From Paraneptunicella sp964228975 (GTDB lineage: Bacteria > Pseudomonadota > Gammaproteobacteria > Enterobacterales > Alteromonadaceae), in assembly GCA_964228975.1 (NCBI GenBank), contig CAXRCC010000051.1:1-35770 (forward strand): a stretch of 35,770 bases of DNA, in the 5' to 3' direction. Positions 23,572-30,886 of this stretch are shown one piece after another. A program made the translations under genes and the position numbers. The notes under the pieces are model-generated. The model did not search any database. It had not been told where the DNA came from and saw only the letters and a list, made by a program, of their open reading frames with translations. Position 1 is the first letter of the stretch. Every line of letters begins with the position of its first letter.

Positions 23572-24093
23572 TTAAAAAGGTTGACCGTTATTGAGATGAA
23601 TGAGCGTGGAGCCTAAACGTGTAGCATCGCTAAACTGACTTCTTGCCGATACAACAATAGCATTATCAATACATGCATCCGCCTGCCAAGTAATACTCCC
23701 GAATAACGGAACTGCATTAGCAGGATCGGTAATCGCAATCTTTGCCGTTTCATTCGGCTTTAAGACCGCACCTCCATTGATTGATAAGGGAGAATTCGTT
23801 GAATTAAACATTCCTGAAAGAGAAAAAGAATAAGGCGTATATTGACTGCCATCAGGGCTCTTAAAGTCGAGTTTAACATTAACAAATTTGTCGCTCGTGT
23901 TCGTTACAGTAACAAAATACTGCCAATTCGATTGTGTAAAAACATGTGGTAGGAACATCGAATTAGTTGAGCCCATCCCATTCTCGCCATGCTCAATGGG
24001 GTAACAAGTAGGCGCAGGAGCATTTGATGCTAGCGCAACGGTAGAAAAACCAAGAGATAAGGCAACTGCAGAGAGTAAAGTAATTTTAGACAT
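23572..24093 (-). CDS. Secreted two-cysteine protein of unknown function
   Basis: This 173-residue protein has a clear signal peptide (MSKITLLSAVALSLGFSTVA, cleavage near ALA at 22). The mature part is beta-rich (WQYFVTVTNTSDKFVNVKLD, GGAVLKPNETAKIAITDP, VVSARSQFSDATRLGSTLIH), suggesting an immunoglobulin-like fold. Its two cysteines (PTCYPIE and ADACIDN) probably form a disulfide in the periplasm or outside. I do not recognise the family. AAGGAAG lies seven bases before the ATG. It is divergent from the S9 peptidase gene across 302 bases. Confidence 0.78.
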   Translation of the reverse strand: MSKITLLSAVALSLGFSTVALASNAPAPTCYPIEHGENGMGSTNSMFLPHVFTQSNWQYFVTVTNTSDKFVNVKLDFKSPDGSQYTPYSFSLSGMFNSTNSPLSINGGAVLKPNETAKIAITDPANAVPLFGSITWQADACIDNAIVVSARSQFSDATRLGSTLIHLNNGQPF

Positions 24094-24260
24094 CGTATTC
24101 TTCCTTAAATGATTAAATGCCCGTCTACCCTACCTCAAAATCCTATCTCAACACTTATGTCCATCGATACCTTATTCTTCTAGAGTAAACCCTAACTTTT
24201 AGCATAAACATGCTTTTCGCCCCATCCTCCCGCAATAAAAGAAACAATTATCTTGTCACA

Positions 24261-24283
24261 ATTTTATCCCGAAATTTTGTCCC
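24261..24283. repeat. 13-bp-spaced direct repeat in the divergent promoter region
   Basis: ATTTTATCCC (24261-24270) and ATTTTGTCCC (24274-24283) are near-identical direct repeats 13 bp apart. They lie in the 302-bp gap 24094-24395 between the divergent secreted-protein and S9-peptidase genes. A -10-like TAATAT lies at 24303-24308, but no convincing -35 accompanies it. I see nothing else in this gap. Confidence 0.4.
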
Positions 24284-24395
24284 CTCGACTTTTCCGCCTT
24301 GCTAATATGCCCTTTTAGGTTTTGACTACCTAATTCACAATTCATAACAATAACTCGCGTTCTCTCCTTTAGCGTGTTGAACCGTAGGAAACACT

Positions 24396-26366
24396 ATGCA
24401 AAAAATCAGTACGCCTCGTTTGCTGTTGGCATTAGCAGCTACATTGAGCCTATCGATCCCCGCTGTTGCTGCCGAGCCCAATATTCGAACTGCAAATAAC
24501 GGCAACTTGGTCATGGAAGATGTTCCAGAAATCCCACAAAGCTTGGTCGACAGCCTAAATCGATATCAAAATGTGCGCTCAGCCCCAATCCGCGACTTCA
24601 GCGCTGACGGAGAAAGCGTTTTTGTCTCTACCCGCTTTGGCAATGTCAGCCAACTCCATCGCGTTGATCAAGCAGGCGGTGCTCGCCGTCAAATTACCTT
24701 CTTTCAAGAGCCTATCGGTGGCGTGTCTCGTCGTCCGGAAACGGATAATATCGGCTTTTCAATGGATGAAGGTGGCAGCGAATTTGCTCAGCTTTACCTC
24801 CTTGATACCGCCACGGGTGAGCATCAACTCCTGACCGATGGTAAATCGAAAAACGACCGTATGGTGTGGAACCGAGATGGCAGCCTGTTCGCCTTTAGAA
24901 GCACTAAGCGTAACGGTACCTCTAACGATTTGTGGTACATGTCTCCAGAAGACAAAAATAACGCAAAATTGTTATTAGAAGCGGATTCAGGCAGTTATTG
25001 GAGCCCCATTGATTGGAGCAAAGACAGCAAGCATATCATTGTTCACGAATACGTTAGCGCTGCCAACTCTTATGTTTACCAAGTGAATGTTGAAACCAAA
25101 GAAAAAACCTTAATTGCTGGCGACACAAACACCGACTCTGTGAACTTTGGTCTGGGCTACGACAGGCACGAACGCGGCTTTTTCTTCATCACCAACCAAT
25201 TTGGCGAATTTAATCAACTTGCTTATAAGAAGTTTTCTAACGGTGAAGTTAAAGTTATCACCAAAAACATCAATTGGAACCTTGGTGGTTTCGCCATGGA
25301 TAAAGTCGGCAAACGCGCGGCATTCACCGTCAATGAAGAAGGCTATAACAGCCTGTATTTAATGGACCTAAAGTACCTCACATTTAAGAAAGTAGAGGAT
25401 TTACCTATCGGCTTAATCGGTGGCCTAACCTTTAGCGACGACGCAATGAAATTAGGCTTTACGCTTAACACTGCCGACTCACCAAGCGACACCTACGTAC
25501 TCAGACTTGATAGAAAACCAATGCGCTACAAAGCGTTAGAGCGCTGGACACACAGTGAAGTTGGCGGCCTAGACACCAGTCAATTCGCAAGCCCCGAGCT
25601 GATTCGATTCGACAGCTTCGACAAACGCTCTATTCCGGCCTTCATGTATAAACCCACAATGAAAACAGCAAATAAAAAGCTGCCTGTGATCATTAGCATC
25701 CACGGCGGCCCAGAGTCGCAATACCGTCCCGCATTCAGAAGTACGGTTCAACTTTGGGTGAAAGAGCTTGGCGCTGCGGTCATCGCCCCGAATGTGCGAG
25801 GCTCTTCTGGCTATGGGAAAGAATATTTAAGTTTAGATAACGGCTTTTTACGTGAAGACTCGGTAAAAGACATCGGTGCCTTGTTGGATTGGATCAAAAC
25901 ACAACCTGATTTAGACTCTGAGCGCGTTGCCGTTATCGGCGGCAGTTACGGCGGCTACATGGTATTAGCAAGCGCTGTACATTATAGCGACAGGCTCAAA
26001 GCCGCTGTTGATATTGTGGGCATCTCAAACTTTGTCACCTTCTTGGAAAACACCAAGTCATATCGCCGAGATTTGCGCCGTAAAGAATACGGAGATGAGC
26101 GTGACGCCAAAATGCGCGCCCACCTTGAAGCCATTAGCCCTAATAATCACGTCGAGAAAATTAACGTACCTATGTTCGTGGTACAAGGTCACAACGACCC
26201 TCGCGTTCCTTATACAGAGGCCGAGCAAATTGTGAAAGCCTTAAGAGATAACGGCAAGCCCGTATGGTACATGGATGCCTTGAACGAAGGTCACGGCTAC
26301 CGCAAAAAGGAAAACCGCGATATTTATACACAAGCGGTGGTGATGTTCTTTAAAGAATATTTATAA
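24396..26366 (+). CDS. Secreted S9 family (prolyl oligopeptidase-like) serine peptidase
   Basis: This 656-residue protein has a signal peptide (cleavage near VAA at 26). Residues about 60-390 form a TolB/WD-like beta-propeller with repeated blocks such as DNIGFSMDEGGSEFAQLYLL, WNRDGSLFAFRS and FSDDAMKLGFTL. The C-terminal alpha/beta hydrolase begins about 420 (LPVIISIHGGPESQY). The likely catalytic triad is Ser517 in GGSYGGYM, Asp601 in GHNDPRVP and His633 in EGHGYRK. It likely cleaves short peptides in the periplasm or outside, as acylaminoacyl or dipeptidyl peptidases do; exact specificity is unknown. AGGAAA precedes the ATG by seven bases. Confidence 0.92.
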   Translation: MQKISTPRLLLALAATLSLSIPAVAAEPNIRTANNGNLVMEDVPEIPQSLVDSLNRYQNVRSAPIRDFSADGESVFVSTRFGNVSQLHRVDQAGGARRQITFFQEPIGGVSRRPETDNIGFSMDEGGSEFAQLYLLDTATGEHQLLTDGKSKNDRMVWNRDGSLFAFRSTKRNGTSNDLWYMSPEDKNNAKLLLEADSGSYWSPIDWSKDSKHIIVHEYVSAANSYVYQVNVETKEKTLIAGDTNTDSVNFGLGYDRHERGFFFITNQFGEFNQLAYKKFSNGEVKVITKNINWNLGGFAMDKVGKRAAFTVNEEGYNSLYLMDLKYLTFKKVEDLPIGLIGGLTFSDDAMKLGFTLNTADSPSDTYVLRLDRKPMRYKALERWTHSEVGGLDTSQFASPELIRFDSFDKRSIPAFMYKPTMKTANKKLPVIISIHGGPESQYRPAFRSTVQLWVKELGAAVIAPNVRGSSGYGKEYLSLDNGFLREDSVKDIGALLDWIKTQPDLDSERVAVIGGSYGGYMVLASAVHYSDRLKAAVDIVGISNFVTFLENTKSYRRDLRRKEYGDERDAKMRAHLEAISPNNHVEKINVPMFVVQGHNDPRVPYTEAEQIVKALRDNGKPVWYMDALNEGHGYRKKENRDIYTQAVVMFFKEYL

Positions 26367-26378
26367 CCACAAAAAACG

Positions 26379-26416
26379 TTAACGATAGATACTCCCTTCT
26401 TGGGCACTATCGTTAA
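26379..26416. repeat. Hairpin after the S9 peptidase gene
   Basis: TTAACGATAG (26379-26388) and CTATCGTTAA (26407-26416) are perfect 10-bp inverted repeats, with an inner CCC/GGG. An A-run before it would give U6 on minus-strand RNA; on the plus strand no T-run follows. The core TTAACGAT also occurs in the hairpin upstream of leuS. Confidence 0.65.
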
Positions 26417-26427
26417 TAACCCCAATC

Positions 26428-26487
26428 AAGGCTTTTGCGTTCAATAAGCGGTCATGCAATCAAGCATAAAAATAACGCAAAAGCCTT
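26428..26487. repeat. 14-bp perfect inverted repeat with structured loop
   Basis: AAGGCTTTTGCGTT (26428-26441) and AACGCAAAAGCCTT (26474-26487) match perfectly. The 32-base loop contains a smaller hairpin, ATGC/GCAT. The 3' arm continues into TT, so weak termination is possible. It lies between the S9 gene and the chorismate mutase start at 26507. Confidence 0.7.
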
Positions 26488-26506
26488 TTAATGTTGAACT
26501 GTTATC

Positions 26507-27103
26507 ATGACGCTACCCTATTCCTATCTCCATTTCTGTTCCCATTCCTGTTCTTATTCTTGTTCCCGTATCCTTTTTGTTCTATTCAGCGCGCTAGTAT
26601 TTTTACTTAACGCGCCACACACTTTTGCTCAAACTCAAGCGAACGCAGTTTATCTCGCAATCAATGAGCGTTTAACCTATATGGAAGATGTCGCCTTATA
26701 TAAAGCGATTCACCAAAAGCCCATTGAAGACGTAACGCGAGAACAGGTTGTTCTTGCCAAGGCAGTAGAGTCAGCCGACTTAGCCGGATTAGATAAAACC
26801 AGTGTAGCGCCGTTTTTCCAGGCGCAAATTGCCGTCGCAAAAGCCATTCAGTATCGCTACCGCGCGGATTTACTGAGCAAGCCTACACGTGCTCAACCCC
26901 GAGATTTACAAGCCGTCATTCGCCCAGCACTGATCACGCTCGGCGCACAAATCAATCAGCACATTGCGACACATTTAGAGCAACACAAACGCTTTTCAGA
27001 TGACGATTTTTCTGTATTTAAACAAGCCTTAACCGTGAATTACCTATCCGACTCAGATAAACAATTGCTGTTTACTGCACTGCAAAAAATAACGTTAAAG
27101 TAG
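26507..27103 (+). CDS. aroQ: Periplasmic monofunctional chorismate mutase (AroQ gamma class)
   Basis: The 198-residue protein has an unusually long N-terminal region before a hydrophobic signal core (ILFVLFSALVFLLNA), with cleavage near TFA at 41. The mature domain is all-helical and matches secreted chorismate mutases: LAINERLTYMEDVALYKA, KPIEDVTREQVVLAKAVESA, VAPFFQAQIAVAKAIQYRYR and a final helical pair. The enzyme rearranges chorismate to prephenate; why it is exported is unclear across the family. The ATG at 26507 has no good Shine-Dalgarno but is the only ATG before the mature domain. Codons 9-20 are a 12-bp repeat encoding FCS/HSCS/YSCS. It converges on the 27187 gene across a terminator. 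Confidence 0.88.
   Translation: MTLPYSYLHFCSHSCSYSCSRILFVLFSALVFLLNAPHTFAQTQANAVYLAINERLTYMEDVALYKAIHQKPIEDVTREQVVLAKAVESADLAGLDKTSVAPFFQAQIAVAKAIQYRYRADLLSKPTRAQPRDLQAVIRPALITLGAQINQHIATHLEQHKRFSDDDFSVFKQALTVNYLSDSDKQLLFTALQKITLK
26530..26565 (+). repeat. Three 12-bp tandem repeats within the signal peptide of chorismate mutase
   Basis: CCATTTCTGTTC (26530-26541), CCATTCCTGTTC (26542-26553) and TTATTCTTGTTC (26554-26565) follow each other without gaps. Read in frame they encode a Cys/Ser/aromatic four-residue periodicity in the n-region of the signal peptide. Length change by slippage would stay in frame. Confidence 0.7.
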
Positions 27104-27108
27104 ATCAA

Positions 27109-27138
27109 AAAAGCCAACGGTGTAACCCATTGGCTTTT
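27109..27138. terminator. Bidirectional terminator between convergent genes
   Basis: AAAAGCCAA (27109-27117) pairs with TTGGCTTTT (27130-27138), with an extra GG/CC inside. A-run and T-run flanks serve the chorismate mutase gene on one strand and the VWA-like operon on the other. Confidence 0.82.
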
Positions 27139-27186
27139 CAACATAAACGAGCATAGTTAATGCATCGTTAAAGAACGAAAAGAGCG

Positions 27187-28353
27187 TTAATCCGACTCTT
27201 TTGTCAGTTCAATGCTAAAGCGATAAACCTCGCCTTTTTCATCAACTGTACGATCATCACGCGCACCAATAACGCCTTTTAGCATACTCGGCGAGCCTTT
27301 CAGGTTAAGCACATCTTTTTTCTCGAACCCTTTAAACGTAGAGTCCGTAATTGACGCTTTAACCTCTACATTTTTTCCTGATGTACTGATTGAGCCCGCA
27401 AGAGGCAAATACTCATCACCTAGCGTGAGCACGCTGTTAGTTAGCTCACCGTTGTCGAAATACCCTAAGCGCATTTTGGCCGCCACTTTACGACCATCCG
27501 ACTGCACCAAGTATCCATCATAAGCATCGAGCTCAAACATATCGGTATTTTTATGAAGCACGAGCTGGCTGCCATAGTGCGCAATACTCGCACCAGACTT
27601 CAACAAATACTGACGCCAAAAACGCTCCATTTTCGCGTTTAAATCCGACTCGCCATGCGTGTAATTAATACCGTAAATCGAGAAGGAAGCATGACTCAAA
27701 AACATTGGAAAACGCTCAGACACTTGTTCTGCGCTCTTTTGCGGATCAAAACGGTTATGATCAAACAGGTTCGATTTTTCAATCATGTCGCTAAACATCA
27801 CAACACGGCTTACGCCCTTCTCAAACTCCATGCGTTTTGCATCGTAATACAGGGCTTCCACCAGCTTTTTCATTGGGAAGGTATCTTTTGTAAAACGCGG
27901 TTTTGTGTCATGTTTAGTGCCAATTAGCGGGTGCGCCAACGCACTTTGAAAGTTCTTATTGAAAAAGCCTTGGTCGCTCTTTAATTTGTCATCCACATCT
28001 CCTGTGAACAAATTAATTAGGCCGGTTTTTTCCTTCAACTTCTTGTAAGTGACAGGGGTATAGCTTGGATAACAAGCTTCCCACGCAAGTTCGACTTCAG
28101 GCCCGCCGGATTTGACCGTCACCACCTGAACTTTCTCACCTGGCAAGAATTTTAACTTGTTAACGATATCTCGATACCAAAGCGCATCCGTTTTAGAAAT
28201 AATGCTCTGATCAAGGTATAACACCGTTTGACGATGCACGCCGTCTTGGTTGCAGTAGCGTTTCAAGTCATTGGTTTCAATGATTTGCGCTTGCGATAAA
28301 CCTGAAAAAAGTAAGGTACTTAACCCGAGTAATTGATAAGTGAATTTTCCCAT
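27187..28353 (-). CDS. Secreted VWA-like protein, third gene of the envelope operon
   Basis: This 388-residue protein has a signal peptide (MGKFTYQLLGLSTLLFSGLS, cleavage near SQA at 22). Residues about 43-240 look like a von Willebrand A/Rossmann-type fold: a first strand with aspartate, TVLYLDQSIIS (44-53), then WYRDIVNKLKFLPGEKVQVV, and later VSRVVMFSDMIEKS (181-194), a strand ending in SD where VWA domains have TDG. The metal-site motif DxSxS is imperfect. The C-terminal part, about 260-388, is beta-rich. AAGGAG, fused with the stop codon of the upstream gene (TTTTAAGGAG), is its Shine-Dalgarno. A periplasmic or surface interaction module is the likely role; partners are probably the other two operon products. 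Confidence 0.75.
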   Translation of the reverse strand: MGKFTYQLLGLSTLLFSGLSQAQIIETNDLKRYCNQDGVHRQTVLYLDQSIISKTDALWYRDIVNKLKFLPGEKVQVVTVKSGGPEVELAWEACYPSYTPVTYKKLKEKTGLINLFTGDVDDKLKSDQGFFNKNFQSALAHPLIGTKHDTKPRFTKDTFPMKKLVEALYYDAKRMEFEKGVSRVVMFSDMIEKSNLFDHNRFDPQKSAEQVSERFPMFLSHASFSIYGINYTHGESDLNAKMERFWRQYLLKSGASIAHYGSQLVLHKNTDMFELDAYDGYLVQSDGRKVAAKMRLGYFDNGELTNSVLTLGDEYLPLAGSISTSGKNVEVKASITDSTFKGFEKKDVLNLKGSPSMLKGVIGARDDRTVDEKGEVYRFSIELTKESD

Positions 28354-28365
28354 TTCTATTGCTCC

Positions 28366-29688
28366 TTAAAACGGGTGTAAGCCCAATTTTTCACGAATAT
28401 ACTGCTCATCAATCGTAATCACTTTATTTTGATAAGCATCTAAATCTAACAAGTCTGGACCAAATTTAACGGCTTCCAAATTGTTTTGTCTTAACGATGT
28501 CAGCAGCATCATCTGGTGCTTTTCAAGCATGTCATTCACAAAGCCAACACTTTGTTTCAGCACGCTATCTTCCTTCTTGCGCAAACGCTCAAGTAGGTTT
28601 TCCATGTCACGAGAATCATTCGCCGAGGACTGCTGCACATTTTTGATGGCTTTGAGCTTAACTTCGTACTCCGCATCAATGCGTTTTTCCTCTTCTTTTA
28701 AGCCGTTATCCACCTTAAAGAATTTGACTTTGGCTTTTTCATAATCGCGCATCGCTTCTTGGTAATCGGGTTGGCTATCGTGCGTCATGTAGCTGATCCC
28801 AACACCCAAAATCCAAACAAGAATATTCATCAACACAAAAGGCCAAAGCTCAAACCACACCGATGGCTCTTGAGTGTCTACGCCCGGTAATCCCGGTAGC
28901 GATGCCCCGCCAGTATTGGCCATTTGCGTGGCAATCACGTCGTAGCGGTTATAAGTCACAATCGCAATAGAAATCAGCAACAAGAACATGAAAAACGCTT
29001 GTTTGATCAGCTCTTGACGCTTATCGGCTTTAGCCCGATGTGCAGCAAATAGCGCCACCCGTTGTTTTAACAACGCGCCGTGAAAGTGAGAAGCAAACGC
29101 GATGCTAAGCGCGATGAGCACAGTAGCGCCAAAGGCAATACCACTGGGATATTTGGCATCAAACGTCGAATAGTTAATAAACCATTCAATAACCCCAATG
29201 AACAAAATGCTAACCACATACATCAGCGTTTTACGTGCAACGGGCGGCTTACCGCCCATCTCGCTACGCATGTTTTCAAAACGATTTTTGGTTTGCGTGT
29301 AACTAGCGTGCAAGTCAGAGTAGTGGTTATTGCGCATGTACTCTTCTTTGGCTTGTGCTTTCTTTTCTTCTTTTTCTTCTAAAAGCTGCTTTTGTTTGAT
29401 ATCCGCTTCTGACGCTTTTCCTTTTTCTTTCGTTTGATTCGCACGAGTCAGAAAGTCATTTCGCTCTTGCGCCCAACGTCCTAATCTTTCTTCAACGCCT
29501 TTAAGCGCCGCATCCGCCATTCTTGCCGTGCGGTACTGTCTATCCGTGTGAACCACTTGGCTCGTGCTTGCCTCTTTGATTTCTTCGTCAACTAAGCGAG
29601 CTAAATGCTCTTGGTTCTGATGACGATTCGCCTCGTCCACCGGGGAACCATTTATTAGCTTTTCAAAATCCGTGTTGAGCTCATCCAA
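28366..29688 (-). CDS. Four-TM inner-membrane protein with long coiled coils, second gene of the envelope operon
   Basis: This 440-residue protein has an N-terminal cytoplasmic coiled coil (about 55-145, rich in Lys/Glu). Two helix pairs follow, at about 154-173 (LMYVVSILFIGVIEWFINY), 184-203, 230-247 and 281-301, with a Gly/Pro-rich loop near 258-276. A second long coiled coil (about 305-400) and a short C-terminal tail complete it. Both coiled coils should be on the same, cytoplasmic, side. The start is TTG at 29688, eight bases after AGGAGG, which is formed by the stop of the OmpA gene. I recognise no named family. It recalls other long-helix membrane scaffolds such as MotA/ZorA-type proteins only in general layout. 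Confidence 0.78.
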   Translation of the reverse strand: MDELNTDFEKLINGSPVDEANRHQNQEHLARLVDEEIKEASTSQVVHTDRQYRTARMADAALKGVEERLGRWAQERNDFLTRANQTKEKGKASEADIKQKQLLEEKEEKKAQAKEEYMRNNHYSDLHASYTQTKNRFENMRSEMGGKPPVARKTLMYVVSILFIGVIEWFINYSTFDAKYPSGIAFGATVLIALSIAFASHFHGALLKQRVALFAAHRAKADKRQELIKQAFFMFLLLISIAIVTYNRYDVIATQMANTGGASLPGLPGVDTQEPSVWFELWPFVLMNILVWILGVGISYMTHDSQPDYQEAMRDYEKAKVKFFKVDNGLKEEEKRIDAEYEVKLKAIKNVQQSSANDSRDMENLLERLRKKEDSVLKQSVGFVNDMLEKHQMMLLTSLRQNNLEAVKFGPDLLDLDAYQNKVITIDEQYIREKLGLHPF

Positions 29689-29700
29689 CGTGAAATCCTC

Positions 29701-30687
29701 CTACTTAAGAATGTATTGCTTTGGAAATTGTAATCTTTTACGCACCGCTTTGCGGAAAGACAGTTGAGGTCGAATTAATACCTCTAAAGATAATAGGTTA
29801 CGAGTTTGAATATTGGCCATTTTTCCGCGTTGCTGCTCTGTAATCTTAGCCTCACGCTTGTCCACTTCAGCTTCACCTAAGCGGGTTAAATCATCGGCCA
29901 ATTTGCCAAGATTATTGGCTTGCGGTGCGCCTGTTAAAATGTCGCCGTCTTTTTCTTGTCGAATCGTTAATCCACCCTGCCCTTTTTTCACAGACATAAC
30001 AGGTAACATGGCCTTTTTACACGCGGGATCGACAGAAGAGCAATCACGTTGCCTTAAAAAGCCGGCAATTAACGCTTTACTGTCTGCTGAAATCACTTCT
30101 ACTCGGCGATTCTTTTGATACGTTCTGGGTTTGTTAGGCGCAACCGGTAAAAACTCACCTGCTGGCACTAATTTAATGGATTCGGCTTTCACCCCATGTT
30201 TTGAAAAAAGGTTCGCTACAAATAACGCTCGCTTTAAACTTAAGGTCAGGTTGTAACCTTCAGCGCCTCTGCTATCGGTGTGACCCACAACATAAATGTT
30301 CTTGCCAAGCTTACCTGCGCGATACAGTTTGGCAAAAGCGGTGATGTCTTTGGCAGATAATGAATGCGTTACGGATTGATCCGTTGCAAATAGAATGTCG
30401 TTGGTAAAATCGGTTTGATACAACACATGTTGTTTGAGTCGAAACTCTTTTAACGACACCGTTTCAAACGCCAAATCTGTATTTTTGACTTCTTTATTCG
30501 CAACGGCCTTTTGCTCAAAAGCCACTTCTTTGGCAGGGTTGACGCTAACGGTTCCCGTTCTTTTTGTTGAATTAGACGGGTAATTACTGCTGTATCTATC
30601 GTTATTGGGCTTTTTCGCCGACGTTGATTGGCATCCAGCCAACACTAAACACAAAACTGACGTCGTCACTAGTAAGAGTCGATGCAT
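29701..30687 (-). CDS. OmpA-domain lipoprotein, first gene of the envelope operon
   Basis: The 328-residue protein has a lipoprotein signal (MHRLLLVTTSVLCLVLAGC, Cys19). A Ser/Lys/Asn-rich linker leads to an OmpA-like peptidoglycan-binding domain at about 90-200: DILFATDQSVTHSLSAKD, VVGHTDSRGAEGYNLTLSLK (134-152) and QKNRRVEVIS (191-200), with the Asp and Arg that hold diaminopimelate. The C-terminal 130 residues are an extra domain with a Cys pair (RDCSSVDPACKK) and a basic end (FRKAVRKRLQFPKQYILK), not seen in Pal. It probably bridges outer membrane and wall. AAGGTGAG precedes the ATG by four bases; the next gene starts 12 bases after the stop. Confidence 0.88.
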   Translation of the reverse strand: MHRLLLVTTSVLCLVLAGCQSTSAKKPNNDRYSSNYPSNSTKRTGTVSVNPAKEVAFEQKAVANKEVKNTDLAFETVSLKEFRLKQHVLYQTDFTNDILFATDQSVTHSLSAKDITAFAKLYRAGKLGKNIYVVGHTDSRGAEGYNLTLSLKRALFVANLFSKHGVKAESIKLVPAGEFLPVAPNKPRTYQKNRRVEVISADSKALIAGFLRQRDCSSVDPACKKAMLPVMSVKKGQGGLTIRQEKDGDILTGAPQANNLGKLADDLTRLGEAEVDKREAKITEQQRGKMANIQTRNLLSLEVLIRPQLSFRKAVRKRLQFPKQYILK

Positions 30688-30791
30688 TACTCACCTTAAA
30701 CCTTATCGAATGTCCCTGTAGGAAATAAATGAGATTGATGAACGATAAATGTGTCATCAATACGATGGGTATTTTTACCGAAAAGACGAAG

Positions 30792-30839
30792 AATTAAAAT
30801 GTTTTTATCGACTTAATACGCCGATAAAAACATTTAATT
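30792..30839 (-). terminator. Long AT-rich hairpin between the MBL-fold gene and the OmpA operon
   Basis: AAATGTTTTTATCG on the left pairs perfectly for 14 bp with CGATAAAAACATTT on the right. The stem extends to about 18 bp with one bulged A via AATTA/TAATT, with an 11-base loop. It lies 50 bases after the stop of the minus-strand MBL gene and about 105 bases before the OmpA start, so it most likely ends the MBL transcript. The rest of the 199-bp gap shows no clear promoter. Confidence 0.6.
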
Positions 30840-30886
30840 TGAGTTAGCAGAAATTTATATTTTTGAAAGCGAAATGGAAAATAAAA

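Noticed and set aside
27187..30687. Zorya-type (ZorAB) defence system
   Set aside because: An OmpA-domain protein and a coiled-coil membrane protein are present, but the OmpA protein is a lipoprotein rather than a MotB-like TM protein, no MotA motifs are visible and no helicase or nuclease gene adjoins.
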